Assembly (NCBI RefSeq): GCF_040567655.1
Contig: NZ_JBEXAC010000002.1
Coordinates: 2,294,001 to 2,358,000 of the forward strand
Length of the DNA: 64,000 bases
Reading direction: 5' to 3'
Source of the DNA: Chitinophaga sp. H8
Lineage (GTDB): Bacteria; Bacteroidota; Bacteroidia; Chitinophagales; Chitinophagaceae
How positions within the stretch are numbered: the first letter of the stretch is position 1; the number at the start of each line of letters is the position of its first letter. Below, piece by piece: positions 43,651 through 53,285 of this stretch. The notes under the pieces are model-generated. The model saw only the letters and a program-made list of their open reading frames with translations. It was not told the DNA's origin and did not search any database. The position numbers were made by a program, and so were the translations under genes.

Positions 43651-44265
43651 TTAAAACTGCGAAGCCAGGAATAAAACGGTCAAATGAACAACCAATTCCA
43701 GGTGCTGCCGGATGCTTTTAACGGCGATGCTCAATGAATTTCTGACATGCCCGTAAGACAAATTCATTTTTGCTGCAATCTCCATGGCGGAAAGACCTTC
43801 CAGCCGGTTCAGTTCAAAAATAGTTCTCCGTTGTTCAGGCATGCGTTTAATAAACTCACCCACCCGTTGCTGCAATTCTTTGACCTCCAGGGATTGCAGG
43901 GCGCCATTTTCTATATATTCAGGGATTTTTAAGGCTGACAGCCGTTTGTCATAAGCCGCATTTTTCCGGAGGTATATCAGCGCTTCGTTGAGCGTTATCT
44001 TTTTTAACCATGCTGCTAAGAAATGGACTTCTGGTAGCTGATCCCGGTGCAACCATAACTTTATAAATACTTCTTGTAATACATCCTGTTTTGCAGCTTC
44101 ATCCTGGAGTACTTTATAGGCTAATGCACCCAGGGATGTTGAATATTGGCCAAAGAGGGTTGTGAAGGCAGATTCACCACCTTCTGATACCCGCTGCAGC
44201 AGCTCTTTTTCCTCGTAAGTATGCCTGGCCGACAATGAATTAATAAGTTTAATATTATCCTTCAC
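43651..44265 (-). CDS. ECF sigma factor
   Basis: The 204-residue protein has region 2 (EGGESAFTTLFGQYSTSLG and QDVLQEVFIKLWLHRDQL) and region 4 (EGLSAMEIAAKMNLSYGHVRN), with a short hydrophobic tail seen in many Bacteroidetes ECF factors. It is the first gene of the second reverse module and should activate the FecR-SusC-SusD genes behind it. The upstream spacer contains a decayed coding remnant rather than another active gene, so the promoter must lie within it or just before the start. Confidence 0.93.
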   Translation of the reverse strand: MKDNIKLINSLSARHTYEEKELLQRVSEGGESAFTTLFGQYSTSLGALAYKVLQDEAAKQDVLQEVFIKLWLHRDQLPEVHFLAAWLKKITLNEALIYLRKNAAYDKRLSALKIPEYIENGALQSLEVKELQQRVGEFIKRMPEQRRTIFELNRLEGLSAMEIAAKMNLSYGHVRNSLSIAVKSIRQHLELVVHLTVLFLASQF

Positions 44266-44327
44266 AAACTATGACAAAAAAGTATAGTAAGGTAGTACCA
44301 GTACCAAATTATAACACAAACACAACT

Positions 44328-44495
44328 TTAGAACAAATTAAGGTTGCTGGTAGTTTCATCTTTCCATGCTTTTACGATTGTAAAATCTGCATCGAAGGCA
44401 TATTCCCTGGGGTAATCCTTTCCCGAAAAATTCCTGATTTCTTTACCGTCCGTCACTTCGGTACCTAAGCCTGCGGGTGTAGATTGAGCAGTCTA
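44328..44495 (-). pseudogene. Coding remnant in the spacer upstream of the sigma gene
   Basis: The spacer 44266-44654 holds no intact gene. On the reverse strand a frame ending at 44328-44330 reads GTEVTDGKEIRNFSGKDYPR, then EYAFDADFTIVKAWKDE, with natural amino-acid composition and no start; an in-frame stop lies just upstream. I do not recognise the family. It seems to be the tail of a lost protein. Confidence 0.4.
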
Positions 44496-44654
44496 TTTTT
44501 TAATAGTGCTATATCTAAGCTCCCTGCAACCATCCTGTATGGATAGCGCAACACAAAGTGCCTGTCATCGCCGCGAGTATCCCGAAGAATCTTGATAAAT
44601 CTGCTATATTTGTTGGGAGAGGTATGGATTAGTTTTATTCACAAGAACATAGTA

Positions 44655-45596
44655 ATGAAGTTTTTTATTTTTTGTTTTGCAGCCATGCTGCTTTCAAACA
44701 GTGGCTATTCACAGGATACATGGGTTTGTGACACGATAACAATTGGTGGCATCCAGCAAGTAATTGCAACTAAGGGGGCTGATGCCGGCCCTATCATTTT
44801 ATTTCTGCATGGTGGTCCGGGTAGCTCCAGGATGAAACAGGCAGATATATTCAGCAATCAGCTCCAGGCTAAGTTCCTGGTAGTGCAATGGGACCAGCGG
44901 GAATCCGGCAGAACATTGCAGCTGAACAAAACAGACCACCCTATCTCTCTTGAACTCATGGTTGCGGATACCCGTGAATTGATAGATACCTTACTAAACA
45001 GGTTTCATAAGAAGAAGTTGTATCTGGCCGGTGAGTCCTGGGGAACTGTTCTGGGGTTTGAAATAGCTGAAAAATACCCGGAACTGCTACATGCCTACCT
45101 GGCTTTTAGTCCGGTAACCGACCAGGTGAAAAGTGAAAAAATGCTGTTATCCAGATTGATGGAAGATGCCAAAAAGAAGGATAACACAACCGCTAAAAAC
45201 CAACTATCGGTGGTTAAAATACCATTTGAAAATTATGAGCAGTTGTATTACCTGCGAATGTGGTGGTTCAGTTATGACGGCCATCCCATCGCCGACAAAG
45301 ACTCGTCCTTTGTCAGGGATTATCTTAAATCCTGGTCAAATACCTGGCTTCCCACCTGGCAGCAGGCGATGAAACGCAACCTTTTCACCGAACTACCAGC
45401 TGTGAAATGTCCAACCTATTTTTTCCTGGGTGGGAAAGATTATCAAACTAATTGTGAGCTTGCCAAAATGTACTATAAGCAACTTTCTGCCCCGAAGAAA
45501 AATATGTATTGGTTTGAAAGTGCCAGTCATGACATCTTGATTTCAGAGGCCCCTCAAGTCCAGAAAATCGTGATAAATGAAATACTGGAGAATTAA
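44655..45596 (+). CDS. Secreted alpha/beta hydrolase, S33 prolyl aminopeptidase-like
   Basis: The start at 44655 gives 313 residues and a signal peptide (MKFFIFCFAAMLLSNSGYSQ). The oxyanion motif HGGPG is at 52-56, the nucleophile elbow GESWG has Ser at 128, and the catalytic His is probably in the late SASHDI segment. The overall plan is that of S33 proline iminopeptidase-like hydrolases, many of which cleave N-terminal residues from small peptides or act on esters. It has no operon partner on the same strand before the GH97 gene, 182 bp downstream. The substrate is unproven. Confidence 0.85.
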   Translation: MKFFIFCFAAMLLSNSGYSQDTWVCDTITIGGIQQVIATKGADAGPIILFLHGGPGSSRMKQADIFSNQLQAKFLVVQWDQRESGRTLQLNKTDHPISLELMVADTRELIDTLLNRFHKKKLYLAGESWGTVLGFEIAEKYPELLHAYLAFSPVTDQVKSEKMLLSRLMEDAKKKDNTTAKNQLSVVKIPFENYEQLYYLRMWWFSYDGHPIADKDSSFVRDYLKSWSNTWLPTWQQAMKRNLFTELPAVKCPTYFFLGGKDYQTNCELAKMYYKQLSAPKKNMYWFESASHDILISEAPQVQKIVINEILEN

Positions 45597-45613
45597 TTTC
45601 CTGGATATTTCCA

Positions 45614-45631
45614 ACAAATCAAAGGATTTGT
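45614..45631. promoter_or_regulatory. Inverted repeat upstream of the GH97 gene
   Basis: ACAAATC (45614-45620) and GATTTGT (45625-45631) form a 7-bp inverted repeat with a 4-bp spacer, 17 bp after the hydrolase stop. It could be an operator or a weak terminator; there is no adjoining T-run. Confidence 0.3.
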
Positions 45632-45778
45632 ATAAAGTTGATGGAAAGAACATATTTATACAAACAAGATATTGCTATGAATACGGGGAGGAGGTAGTAA
45701 TTCAGAACGAATAATCTATTATGTTTATGATAGTTTTTAATGTTAATATACCTATATAGACAATCCATCAATCCCCCT

Positions 45779-47773
45779 ATGATGAAAATTAAACTGGTTT
45801 ATATACAAGTAAGCTTGTTAGTGTGTAGCATATTGATCGCCGGCACAGCGATGGGCAAGGATACGCTCCGTGTACAGTCGCCTTCAGGAAAGGTCGGTGT
45901 AAAAGTATGGATGGCCGAAAAACTTGCCTACGAGGTTACTTACGAAGGCCGCACGATTATAGCGCCTTCTTTTATTGATATGGAAATAGCCGGTAAGGGG
46001 ACACTGTCGGCAGATAGGGGTATCCGTTCTGCTTCGGTTGTAAAAGTGAATGAGCAGATCACATCTCCTGTGCCGGAAAAGCGCAGATTGATACCAGACG
46101 TGTACAACCACCTTTCCCTGCGTTTCCGGCAGCCTTATACGGTAGAATTCAGGGTGTACGATGATGGTGTGGCATATCGTATTGGTACTGCTTTTAAGGG
46201 AAATATCATTGTAAAAAACGAAGTAGCGGAATTTAACTTTCCTGGTAATCCCACTGCTTACTTTCCGGAAACTCCCGGCAGAGCGCATAACTCCTTTTCA
46301 ACCAGTTTCGAAGATCTGTACGTGCACCGGAAAATTGCGGATTACCCGGCACAAAATATGACTTACACACCATTGCTTATCGCTCCTGCATCCAATCCAA
46401 AGATCGCTATTACGGAATCTGATCTGGAGGCTTATCCGGGGTTGTTTTTGAAGTCTAATGGTGGCGCATCGCTGAAAGCGGTTTTTCCACCATATCCCTT
46501 GGCGTTAAAAGTACAGGAGGGACTGTATTCTGCCAACCGGGTCAGTAAAGGGGCTGATTACATTGCCCATACAGCGGGAAGCAGAACTTTTCCATGGCGG
46601 GTAATGATGATAGCTGCTGAAGATAAAGACCTGCCTGTTAATGATATCGTTTACAGGTTGGGTGCTCCATCCCGCGTGCAGGATGTTTCCTGGATCAAAC
46701 CGGGTAATATTACAGATGAATGGATCATTGATGTTAATCTTTTTAATGTTCCTTTTAAGGCAGGTGTAAATACGGCCTCTTACAAATATTACATCGATTT
46801 TGCCAGCCGCTTTGGTTTTGACCGTATTATGATGGATGCAGGATGGAGTGATAATAATGATCTTTTTAAAGTCAATCCCAATATTAATATGGATACGCTC
46901 GTGGCATATGCCCGGGAAAAAGGTGTTAAGATCGCGATGTGGACGCTTGCCCTTACGCTGGAACGTCAGCTGGATAGTGCTTTGGCCCAGTTTAAAAAAT
47001 GGGATGTAGATTTTATCATGACTGATTTTATTGAAAGGGATGATCAGCTGGCGGTAGAGCTGCATCATCGTATTGCAAAAGCATGTGCAGATTCCCGCAT
47101 CATGCTGATGTTTCATGGAACATTTCCTCCTAAAGGATTTAACCGCACCTATCCGCACGCCATCACCAGAGAAGGGGTGCTGGGATCAGAATATAATATC
47201 TGGGGTACGGATGTATCACCGGGTCATGACGTGTTGCTGGCCTTTACAAGAATGCTGGCAGGTCCTTTTGATTATGAACCGGGATTGCTGAGTAACGGTA
47301 CCAAAAAAAGTTTCCGCCCTGTTGAAGGCCATGTAATGAGCCCCGGTACAAGAGCGCACCAGTTGTCTATGCTGGTTGTCTATGACAATCCAATGCAATT
47401 TTTTTCAGGAAACCCTTCCCAGGGTTATTTAGAGCCTGCCTATATGGAATTAACAGGCAGTATTCCGACAGTATGGGATGAAACGCATGTATTGGATGCA
47501 AAGGTGGGAGAATGGATCGTTACCAGCCGAAGAAATGGGGATAACTGGTACATTGGCGGTATGACAGACTGGACGGCCAGGGATATCAACCTTCAACTGG
47601 ATTTCCTGGACAATGTCGGGTACAAGGCAACCATTTGCCGTGATGGGATCAACGCAGATAAGTATGCATCGGATTATGTGATAGAACACATGGAGGTACA
47701 ACAACACGCAACAATGAAAATTCACATGGCTCCCGGTGGTGGCTTTTTAATTAAACTGGAGAAAAAACAGTGA
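45779..47773 (+). CDS. Glycoside hydrolase family 97 (alpha-glucosidase/alpha-galactosidase)
   Basis: Starting at the first ATG of the pair at 45779/45782 gives about 664 residues with a signal peptide ending near GTAMG. The N-terminal GH97 domain begins LRVQSPSGKVGVKVWM. The catalytic barrel includes DRIMMDAGWSDNNDLF, IMTDFIERDDQLAVELHH and HGTFPPKGFNRTYPH, and a small C-terminal beta domain follows. GH97 members are either inverting alpha-glucosidases or retaining alpha-galactosidases; which applies here was not decided. It stands just before a sigma-FecR-SusC-SusD module and may act on what that module imports. Confidence 0.92.
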   Translation: MMKIKLVYIQVSLLVCSILIAGTAMGKDTLRVQSPSGKVGVKVWMAEKLAYEVTYEGRTIIAPSFIDMEIAGKGTLSADRGIRSASVVKVNEQITSPVPEKRRLIPDVYNHLSLRFRQPYTVEFRVYDDGVAYRIGTAFKGNIIVKNEVAEFNFPGNPTAYFPETPGRAHNSFSTSFEDLYVHRKIADYPAQNMTYTPLLIAPASNPKIAITESDLEAYPGLFLKSNGGASLKAVFPPYPLALKVQEGLYSANRVSKGADYIAHTAGSRTFPWRVMMIAAEDKDLPVNDIVYRLGAPSRVQDVSWIKPGNITDEWIIDVNLFNVPFKAGVNTASYKYYIDFASRFGFDRIMMDAGWSDNNDLFKVNPNINMDTLVAYAREKGVKIAMWTLALTLERQLDSALAQFKKWDVDFIMTDFIERDDQLAVELHHRIAKACADSRIMLMFHGTFPPKGFNRTYPHAITREGVLGSEYNIWGTDVSPGHDVLLAFTRMLAGPFDYEPGLLSNGTKKSFRPVEGHVMSPGTRAHQLSMLVVYDNPMQFFSGNPSQGYLEPAYMELTGSIPTVWDETHVLDAKVGEWIVTSRRNGDNWYIGGMTDWTARDINLQLDFLDNVGYKATICRDGINADKYASDYVIEHMEVQQHATMKIHMAPGGGFLIKLEKKQ

Positions 47774-47868
47774 TGTTGGGGAAGGAGGGCGCCCCGGGCC
47801 CCATGGATTTAGTTGCCTTTATTGCCCTTTTTTTTGTAGTTTGCAGCACCGATTTGTAACTTAAGTAA

Positions 47869-48459
47869 TTGAAATCTAACCTATTATACGGAGATAAGGA
47901 ACTCTTAAAGAAGATTGCTGATGGAGATGAGCATGCATTTTCATCGCTATACCGTGCGTATGTACCACGTTTGATCCCTCTGGTAAAGAGCATGACGAAG
48001 GATGAAGGACTGGTAAAGGAAGTCATCCAGGATACCTTCACCCGCCTTTGGTTGCAAAGGGAGCGGTTGGCGGAAGTAGAATATCCACATACTTATATAT
48101 TAAGAGTGGCCTCGTATGTATGCGTAAATTATATCCGGCGATCAGCAATTGGTGTACGCATTATGCACGAAATGGAACGGAGGACTTCTGAGGAGACCAA
48201 TCCAACCGAAGATAGCATCGCCTTAAAGGACCTTGAACGGATCATCAGAGATGGTATTTCGCAACTGACAAATTCTCAAAGAAACATATATCGGCTCAGC
48301 AGAGAAGAAGGATTAACCATACCCGAGATAGCAGAACGCCTGGGGATATCTCCGAATACCGTTAAAAATACATTGGTAACCAGTCTGAAATCCATTCGTG
48401 AATACGCTAAAAAGGCGGGTTATCCCATTACCCTTTTCTTCTGCTGGATATTTATTTAA
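47869..48459 (+). CDS. ECF sigma factor (TTG start)
   Basis: Starting at TTG 47869 gives 196 residues, MKSNLLYGDKELLKKIADGD, which matches the length and N-terminus of Bacteroidetes ECF factors; later ATG codons would remove part of region 2. Region 2 (FSSLYRAYVPRLIPLVKSM) and region 4 (EGLTIPEIAERLGISPNTVKN) are clear, and a hydrophobic tail ends the protein. It begins the forward FecR-SusC-SusD module. The upstream stretch contains a TTTG-rich region that may hold its promoter, but I could not fit the consensus exactly. Confidence 0.92.
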   Translation: MKSNLLYGDKELLKKIADGDEHAFSSLYRAYVPRLIPLVKSMTKDEGLVKEVIQDTFTRLWLQRERLAEVEYPHTYILRVASYVCVNYIRRSAIGVRIMHEMERRTSEETNPTEDSIALKDLERIIRDGISQLTNSQRNIYRLSREEGLTIPEIAERLGISPNTVKNTLVTSLKSIREYAKKAGYPITLFFCWIFI

Positions 48460-48516
48460 TTTTTTTTCTTCTCTTATAGTCCTAAACACCGGTTCGATTG
48501 ATTAAGTATTAGGAGT

Positions 48517-49707
48517 ATGGAAAAATCCAAGATTATATCGCTTTTACAAAAGCATGCAAACAATGAAGTTTTCACGGAAGAGGAAGCGGCTTTGTTTGCG
48601 GCGTTGGAAAAAGATAAGCCTGCGATGGCTGAAGCCATTCTGGAGATGCTTTCATTAGATAAGCGGGAGGCACCTTATGACGAAACGGTGTGGGAGCCGG
48701 TACTTACTTCCGTGTTGTCTATTGATAAGACCTCCCGTCCGGTACGTAAGATTCATTTCCTTAGAAAATGGGGATGGGCTGCTGCTGTATTGCTTATCAT
48801 AGGTGCTGGCACATTTTTATGGCACCAATTGCCATCCAATAAGTCTACCTCTCAGCCGATAGTGTCGAATACAGATATCCCGGCAGGCTCCGAAAAGGCC
48901 ATGTTGACATTGGCGGATGGTAGTACGATTATGTTGGATAGTGCGGTAAACGGCTCTCTGGCGCAGCAGGGCAATATGGATGTAGTAAAGGCAACTGACG
49001 GCCAGATTGAATACCGGCCTGTGGGAAAGGAGGGTGATGGGACAGTTGGAATGAATACTATGCATACACCCAATGGAGGTGAGTATAGGTTGGTACTACC
49101 CGATGGAACCAAGGTTTGGCTTAATGCAGCTTCCGCTATTACTTACCCAACCGCATTTAAGGGTGCGCAACGCCGTGTAAAGATTGACGGAGAAGTATAT
49201 TTTGAAGTTGTCAGGAATAGCCAAAAACCATTTGTGGTTGACGTTCAGGGGAAAACGATGGTAGAAGTATTAGGCACAACGTTTAATATAAATGCATATG
49301 GTGATGCCGGATTTATTGAAGCCACCCTGCTTGAAGGGAGTGTGAGGGTGTCTGCTGCAGGTGCTGGCCAAACCAAGGTGCTTAAACCGCGCCAACAGGC
49401 CAGACAGAAAATCAACATGGATGCTGTTGGGCAACTCACCGTGGTCAATGAAATAGATATTGAAAAGGTAGTAGCATGGAGAAATGGACTGTTCAATTTT
49501 GACGGTATGCCGTTGTCGGTAGTGATGAAGCAATTCGAACGCTGGTACGATATTGAGGTGAAGTATGATGAAAAGGCTGCGAATCTGGTGTTCAGGGGAG
49601 AATTATACAGGAATTTATCTTTAGTAAAAGCACTCGATATTTTACAAGGCATGGGCATCAAATACCAATTAAATGGAAGGGTATTGACCATTCATGGAAC
49701 AACATAA
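48517..49707 (+). CDS. FecR-family anti-sigma factor
   Basis: The 396-residue protein has an N-terminal sigma-binding region, a membrane segment (WGWAAAVLLIIGAGTFLW), a FecR domain (MHTPNGGEYRLVLPDGTKVW and DGEVYFEVVRN) and a C-terminal DUF4974-like domain. It follows the sigma gene by 57 bp and precedes the SusC gene by 122 bp. In this copy GGEY replaces the GGQF/GGNF of the two paralogues in the FecR core, and the periplasmic part is otherwise collinear. It should bind the STN domain of the 49830 SusC protein. Confidence 0.94.
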   Translation: MEKSKIISLLQKHANNEVFTEEEAALFAALEKDKPAMAEAILEMLSLDKREAPYDETVWEPVLTSVLSIDKTSRPVRKIHFLRKWGWAAAVLLIIGAGTFLWHQLPSNKSTSQPIVSNTDIPAGSEKAMLTLADGSTIMLDSAVNGSLAQQGNMDVVKATDGQIEYRPVGKEGDGTVGMNTMHTPNGGEYRLVLPDGTKVWLNAASAITYPTAFKGAQRRVKIDGEVYFEVVRNSQKPFVVDVQGKTMVEVLGTTFNINAYGDAGFIEATLLEGSVRVSAAGAGQTKVLKPRQQARQKINMDAVGQLTVVNEIDIEKVVAWRNGLFNFDGMPLSVVMKQFERWYDIEVKYDEKAANLVFRGELYRNLSLVKALDILQGMGIKYQLNGRVLTIHGTT

Positions 49708-49829
49708 TTGAACTGCTTCTTTTATTAAAAAAGCCAAAGGATGTAATGAACATCTCAGGTGAATGACGGGAATTAAACGATAACAGGTCTCTCACAGATC
49801 AAAAACTTATCAACCAACAGCGTAAAGCT

Positions 49830-52800
49830 ATGCAAAAAACTGCTAGATGCGGCAGGCAAGCCTATGGGCATAGGAGCCGCAGTGCCAAAACTTTAATGCT
49901 TATGAAATTGACTGCAATTTTGCTCGTCACGTTTTTACTAAATGTTGCTGCCGTAACTGCGCAGAAAATTACTTTTTCAGGAAGAAATGTACCGCTGACA
50001 ACAATTTTCTCTGAGGTGAAAAAGCAGACAGGTTATGTATGTATTTATAGCGACCCTGTGTTGTCTAAAGCCAAACCAGTAACGGTTACCGCCCAGGACG
50101 AGCCGTTGGTGTCCTTCCTGGATAAAGTATTCAGGAACCAGCCGCTCACCTACCGGATCACCGACAAGAATATCGCGATTGCCGTAGCCGCCAATCATAC
50201 ATCTGATATGCTATCCGCGACAGAAAAAAAAGAGACTGATATTGTCCTCACCGGAAAAGTGATGGACTCATCAGGACGACCACTGGAGGGCGCGTCTGTT
50301 GAAATCAAAACATTAAAGCTGGGTACTGCTACCAATGCACAGGGAGGATTCCGCTTAACAGGAGTTGCAGAAGGATCACAGATACTTTCTATTTCTTACG
50401 TGGGTTATGAAAGGCAATTCAAAAAAATCAATGTAGAGCAGGAGAATCCGGAAATTTTTGTAGTACTGGCCACGTCTACTAAAGCAGTAGATGAGATACA
50501 GGTGATCGCATATGGAAAAGCAAGCAAGCGATTTCAAACAGGCAGTGTGGCCACTATAAAGAGTGAGGTGCTCGAACGGCAACCTGTAATGAACGTATTG
50601 CAAGCCTTACAAGGACAGGTGCCGGGTGTGGTGGTCAATACTACCAGTGGCGCTCCGGGTTCAAGAACAACTATTCAGGTAAGAGGGCAAAACAGCATCA
50701 ACGCCGGCATCAACGGTGTAACAAATGCAGACCAGCCATTGATCATTGTTGATGGGGTGCCGCTCGCAGCGCAGAATAAGAATCTCTATGCACTCAGCGG
50801 TTTTGGAGGAACCATCCTGTCCTCACGTCCGGGTACTACCGGAATGAGTCCTTTGGACAACCTGAATCCGGCAGATATAGAAAGTATCAGTTTTCTGAAA
50901 GATGCAGATGCCACCTCTATCTATGGATCGAAAGGTTTGAATGGTGTAATGCTGATCACCACCAAAAAGGGAAAGGCTGGAAAAACCAAATTGAATCTGA
51001 ATGTCTATACCGCTCCCACAAAAGCTACCCGGGTTGTAAAGATGCTCAATACTGATCAATATATGATGTTAAGGAAAGAAGCGATGGTCAATGATGGTAT
51101 TACCAGTTTGCCAGTTACTGCAGCCAATATCCGTAATTACCCTGACCAGTTAATTTTCGACCCAACGAAGTATACCAATTTCGCAGATAAATATTATGGA
51201 GGGACAGCCAACAATACTACCGTTAATGCAAGTCTGAGTGGCGGTACCGGTTCCACTACCTTCATCGTTTCTACAGGCTATGCACGGGAAACCTATAACT
51301 TCCCCGGTGATTTTAAAGATGAAAGGCTTACGCTTCATACAGGATTTCGGCACGCACCAGCCAGCAGTAAATTATCCATTGATTTTGGAACGGACTTCTC
51401 CTATAGCAAAAACAATACTGCCAGTTCACCTAATTTAGGCAAGGCACTTACTTTGCCACCCAATCTGCCGGAAATGGTCAATCCTGATGGTAGTCTGGTA
51501 TGGAATTACAAAGGCCTGGACTTTGGCAACCTCCAGATGAACGCTTTTCTGCAACAACCCTTTTTTACGAAAAACCTCAGTATTAACAGCAATATGCAGC
51601 TTGCCTACCAGATAATGCATGGCCTGCGCGTGAGTGTAAATACCGGCTACAGTTTTTTCCTGGCAGATCAGTATGGCGGTTATCCGCGCAGTACACTCAA
51701 TCCAGCGACCAACAGACCATCCAGTGCAGATTTTAGCAAGAACAAACTTCAGGCTATCAACATAGAACCACAGATCAACTATGACAGAACCATCGGAAAC
51801 GGCAGACTGAGCCTGCTGGCAGGAGGAACTTACCGGAGGGAAGCTACCGATAATGATAATCTGAACGCCAGTAATTATTCTAATGACGCATTTTTAGGAA
51901 CACCGGCCGGTGCAGCAACACTCAGGATCCAAACTGTAAATGAATTGTATAAATACGTGGCCGTATTTGGCAGGGTCAATTATGTGCACGACGACAAATA
52001 CATCCTGAATCTGACCGGCAGAAGAGATGGCTCGAGCAATTTTGGTCCGGGCAGACAGTTCGGGAATTTTGGGTCAGCTGGGATGGGGTGGATCTTTTCT
52101 GAAGAAAATTTCTTCAGAAAAAAGGTACCATTTGTCAGCTTCGGAAAGTTATCTGCTAACTATGGAACGGTTGGGTCCGATAATATTCCTCCTTATGGTT
52201 TTCAAGACTATTGGGCACTGTCTGAATTTACACCTATTAAAGGAATGATACCTTACCTGCCCCAAAATCTCTTTAACCCGCAATATAGCTGGGGGGTGAA
52301 AAAGTCGTGGAATGCCTCCCTGGATATTGGCTTTTTTGATGGACGTCTGAACGTTAATACTACCTGGTATCGGGGACGCACCAGCAATCAGTTGACACAA
52401 ACGCCGTTGGCTACTCAAACCGGTTTTACTTCGGTTATACAAAATCAGGACGCAGTGGTTGAAAACAAGGGATGGGAATTTTTGATCTCTTCTGAGAATA
52501 TAAAGAACAAGCCATTTACCTGGAGAACAAACTTCAATGTGTCTTTCAACAGAAATACGCTGGTAGCTTACAAAGATCTTTCCTATTCATCCTATAAGAC
52601 GAGTTATCTCATTGGAAAATCTACCAGCACGCTGCTTTTATTCAACTACAAAGGGGTGAATGAGGAAACCGGATTGTTTGAGTTTTATAAGGCAGATGGG
52701 AAAACACCTACTTATGCTCCAACAGGACCAGGTAGTAACAGCCTCAATGACAGGTCGGCTTACGTTGACCTTCAACCGAAATTTACCGGAGGTCTTACCA

Positions 52801-53273
52801 ATACCTTTAACTACAAAGGATTCGAGCTTACATGCCATTTACAGTTTGCCAAACAAACAGACCGTAATTATCTCTATAGTATTTACAATATCAGCAATTT
52901 AGGAAATCCTTATTATATGAATCTTCCGGTAGAAGCGCTGCATCGCTGGCAAAAGTCCGGAGATGAAACGGATGTTCAAAAGCTCACTACTAAAGCTGGT
53001 ACGGCTGCAGCAACCGGGCAGGCCAATTTTGTGAATTCGACCGGTGCTTACGGAGATGCCTCTTATATCAGGTTGAAGAACGTATCCCTGGCATATACGA
53101 TGCAGGAAAAATGGATGAAGAAAGTCAGCATTACCGATTGTCGTGTATTTGTCAATGCACAAAATCTGTTAACCATCACCGGATACAAAGTGGGGGACCC
53201 TGAAATGCCTGGTGTGCTGTATGGCATTCCCCCCCAACGTACTATTGCTGCAGGTCTATCTTTTACTTTCTAA
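49830..53273 (+). CDS. SusC/RagA-family TonB-dependent receptor with STN domain
   Basis: The 1147-residue protein starts MQKTARCGRQ, the same MQKT start as the other two. A basic leader precedes the signal peptide (MKLTAILLVTFLLNVAAVTA). The STN domain (about 50-100), a carboxypeptidase-like domain (IVLTGKVMDSSGRPLEGASV), a plug with VRGQNSINAGINGVTNADQP and IYGSKGLNGVMLITTKKG, and a barrel ending AAGLSFTF follow. It pairs with the SusD gene 12 bp downstream and should signal through the FecR encoded upstream. Confidence 0.95.
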   Translation: MQKTARCGRQAYGHRSRSAKTLMLMKLTAILLVTFLLNVAAVTAQKITFSGRNVPLTTIFSEVKKQTGYVCIYSDPVLSKAKPVTVTAQDEPLVSFLDKVFRNQPLTYRITDKNIAIAVAANHTSDMLSATEKKETDIVLTGKVMDSSGRPLEGASVEIKTLKLGTATNAQGGFRLTGVAEGSQILSISYVGYERQFKKINVEQENPEIFVVLATSTKAVDEIQVIAYGKASKRFQTGSVATIKSEVLERQPVMNVLQALQGQVPGVVVNTTSGAPGSRTTIQVRGQNSINAGINGVTNADQPLIIVDGVPLAAQNKNLYALSGFGGTILSSRPGTTGMSPLDNLNPADIESISFLKDADATSIYGSKGLNGVMLITTKKGKAGKTKLNLNVYTAPTKATRVVKMLNTDQYMMLRKEAMVNDGITSLPVTAANIRNYPDQLIFDPTKYTNFADKYYGGTANNTTVNASLSGGTGSTTFIVSTGYARETYNFPGDFKDERLTLHTGFRHAPASSKLSIDFGTDFSYSKNNTASSPNLGKALTLPPNLPEMVNPDGSLVWNYKGLDFGNLQMNAFLQQPFFTKNLSINSNMQLAYQIMHGLRVSVNTGYSFFLADQYGGYPRSTLNPATNRPSSADFSKNKLQAINIEPQINYDRTIGNGRLSLLAGGTYRREATDNDNLNASNYSNDAFLGTPAGAATLRIQTVNELYKYVAVFGRVNYVHDDKYILNLTGRRDGSSNFGPGRQFGNFGSAGMGWIFSEENFFRKKVPFVSFGKLSANYGTVGSDNIPPYGFQDYWALSEFTPIKGMIPYLPQNLFNPQYSWGVKKSWNASLDIGFFDGRLNVNTTWYRGRTSNQLTQTPLATQTGFTSVIQNQDAVVENKGWEFLISSENIKNKPFTWRTNFNVSFNRNTLVAYKDLSYSSYKTSYLIGKSTSTLLLFNYKGVNEETGLFEFYKADGKTPTYAPTGPGSNSLNDRSAYVDLQPKFTGGLTNTFNYKGFELTCHLQFAKQTDRNYLYSIYNISNLGNPYYMNLPVEALHRWQKSGDETDVQKLTTKAGTAAATGQANFVNSTGAYGDASYIRLKNVSLAYTMQEKWMKKVSITDCRVFVNAQNLLTITGYKVGDPEMPGVLYGIPPQRTIAAGLSFTF

Positions 53274-53285
53274 ACCGGAGATAAC

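Noticed and set aside
46505..47158. A 217-codon reverse reading frame inside the GH97 gene
   Set aside because: It is fully antisense to the GH97 catalytic barrel and shows no family features.
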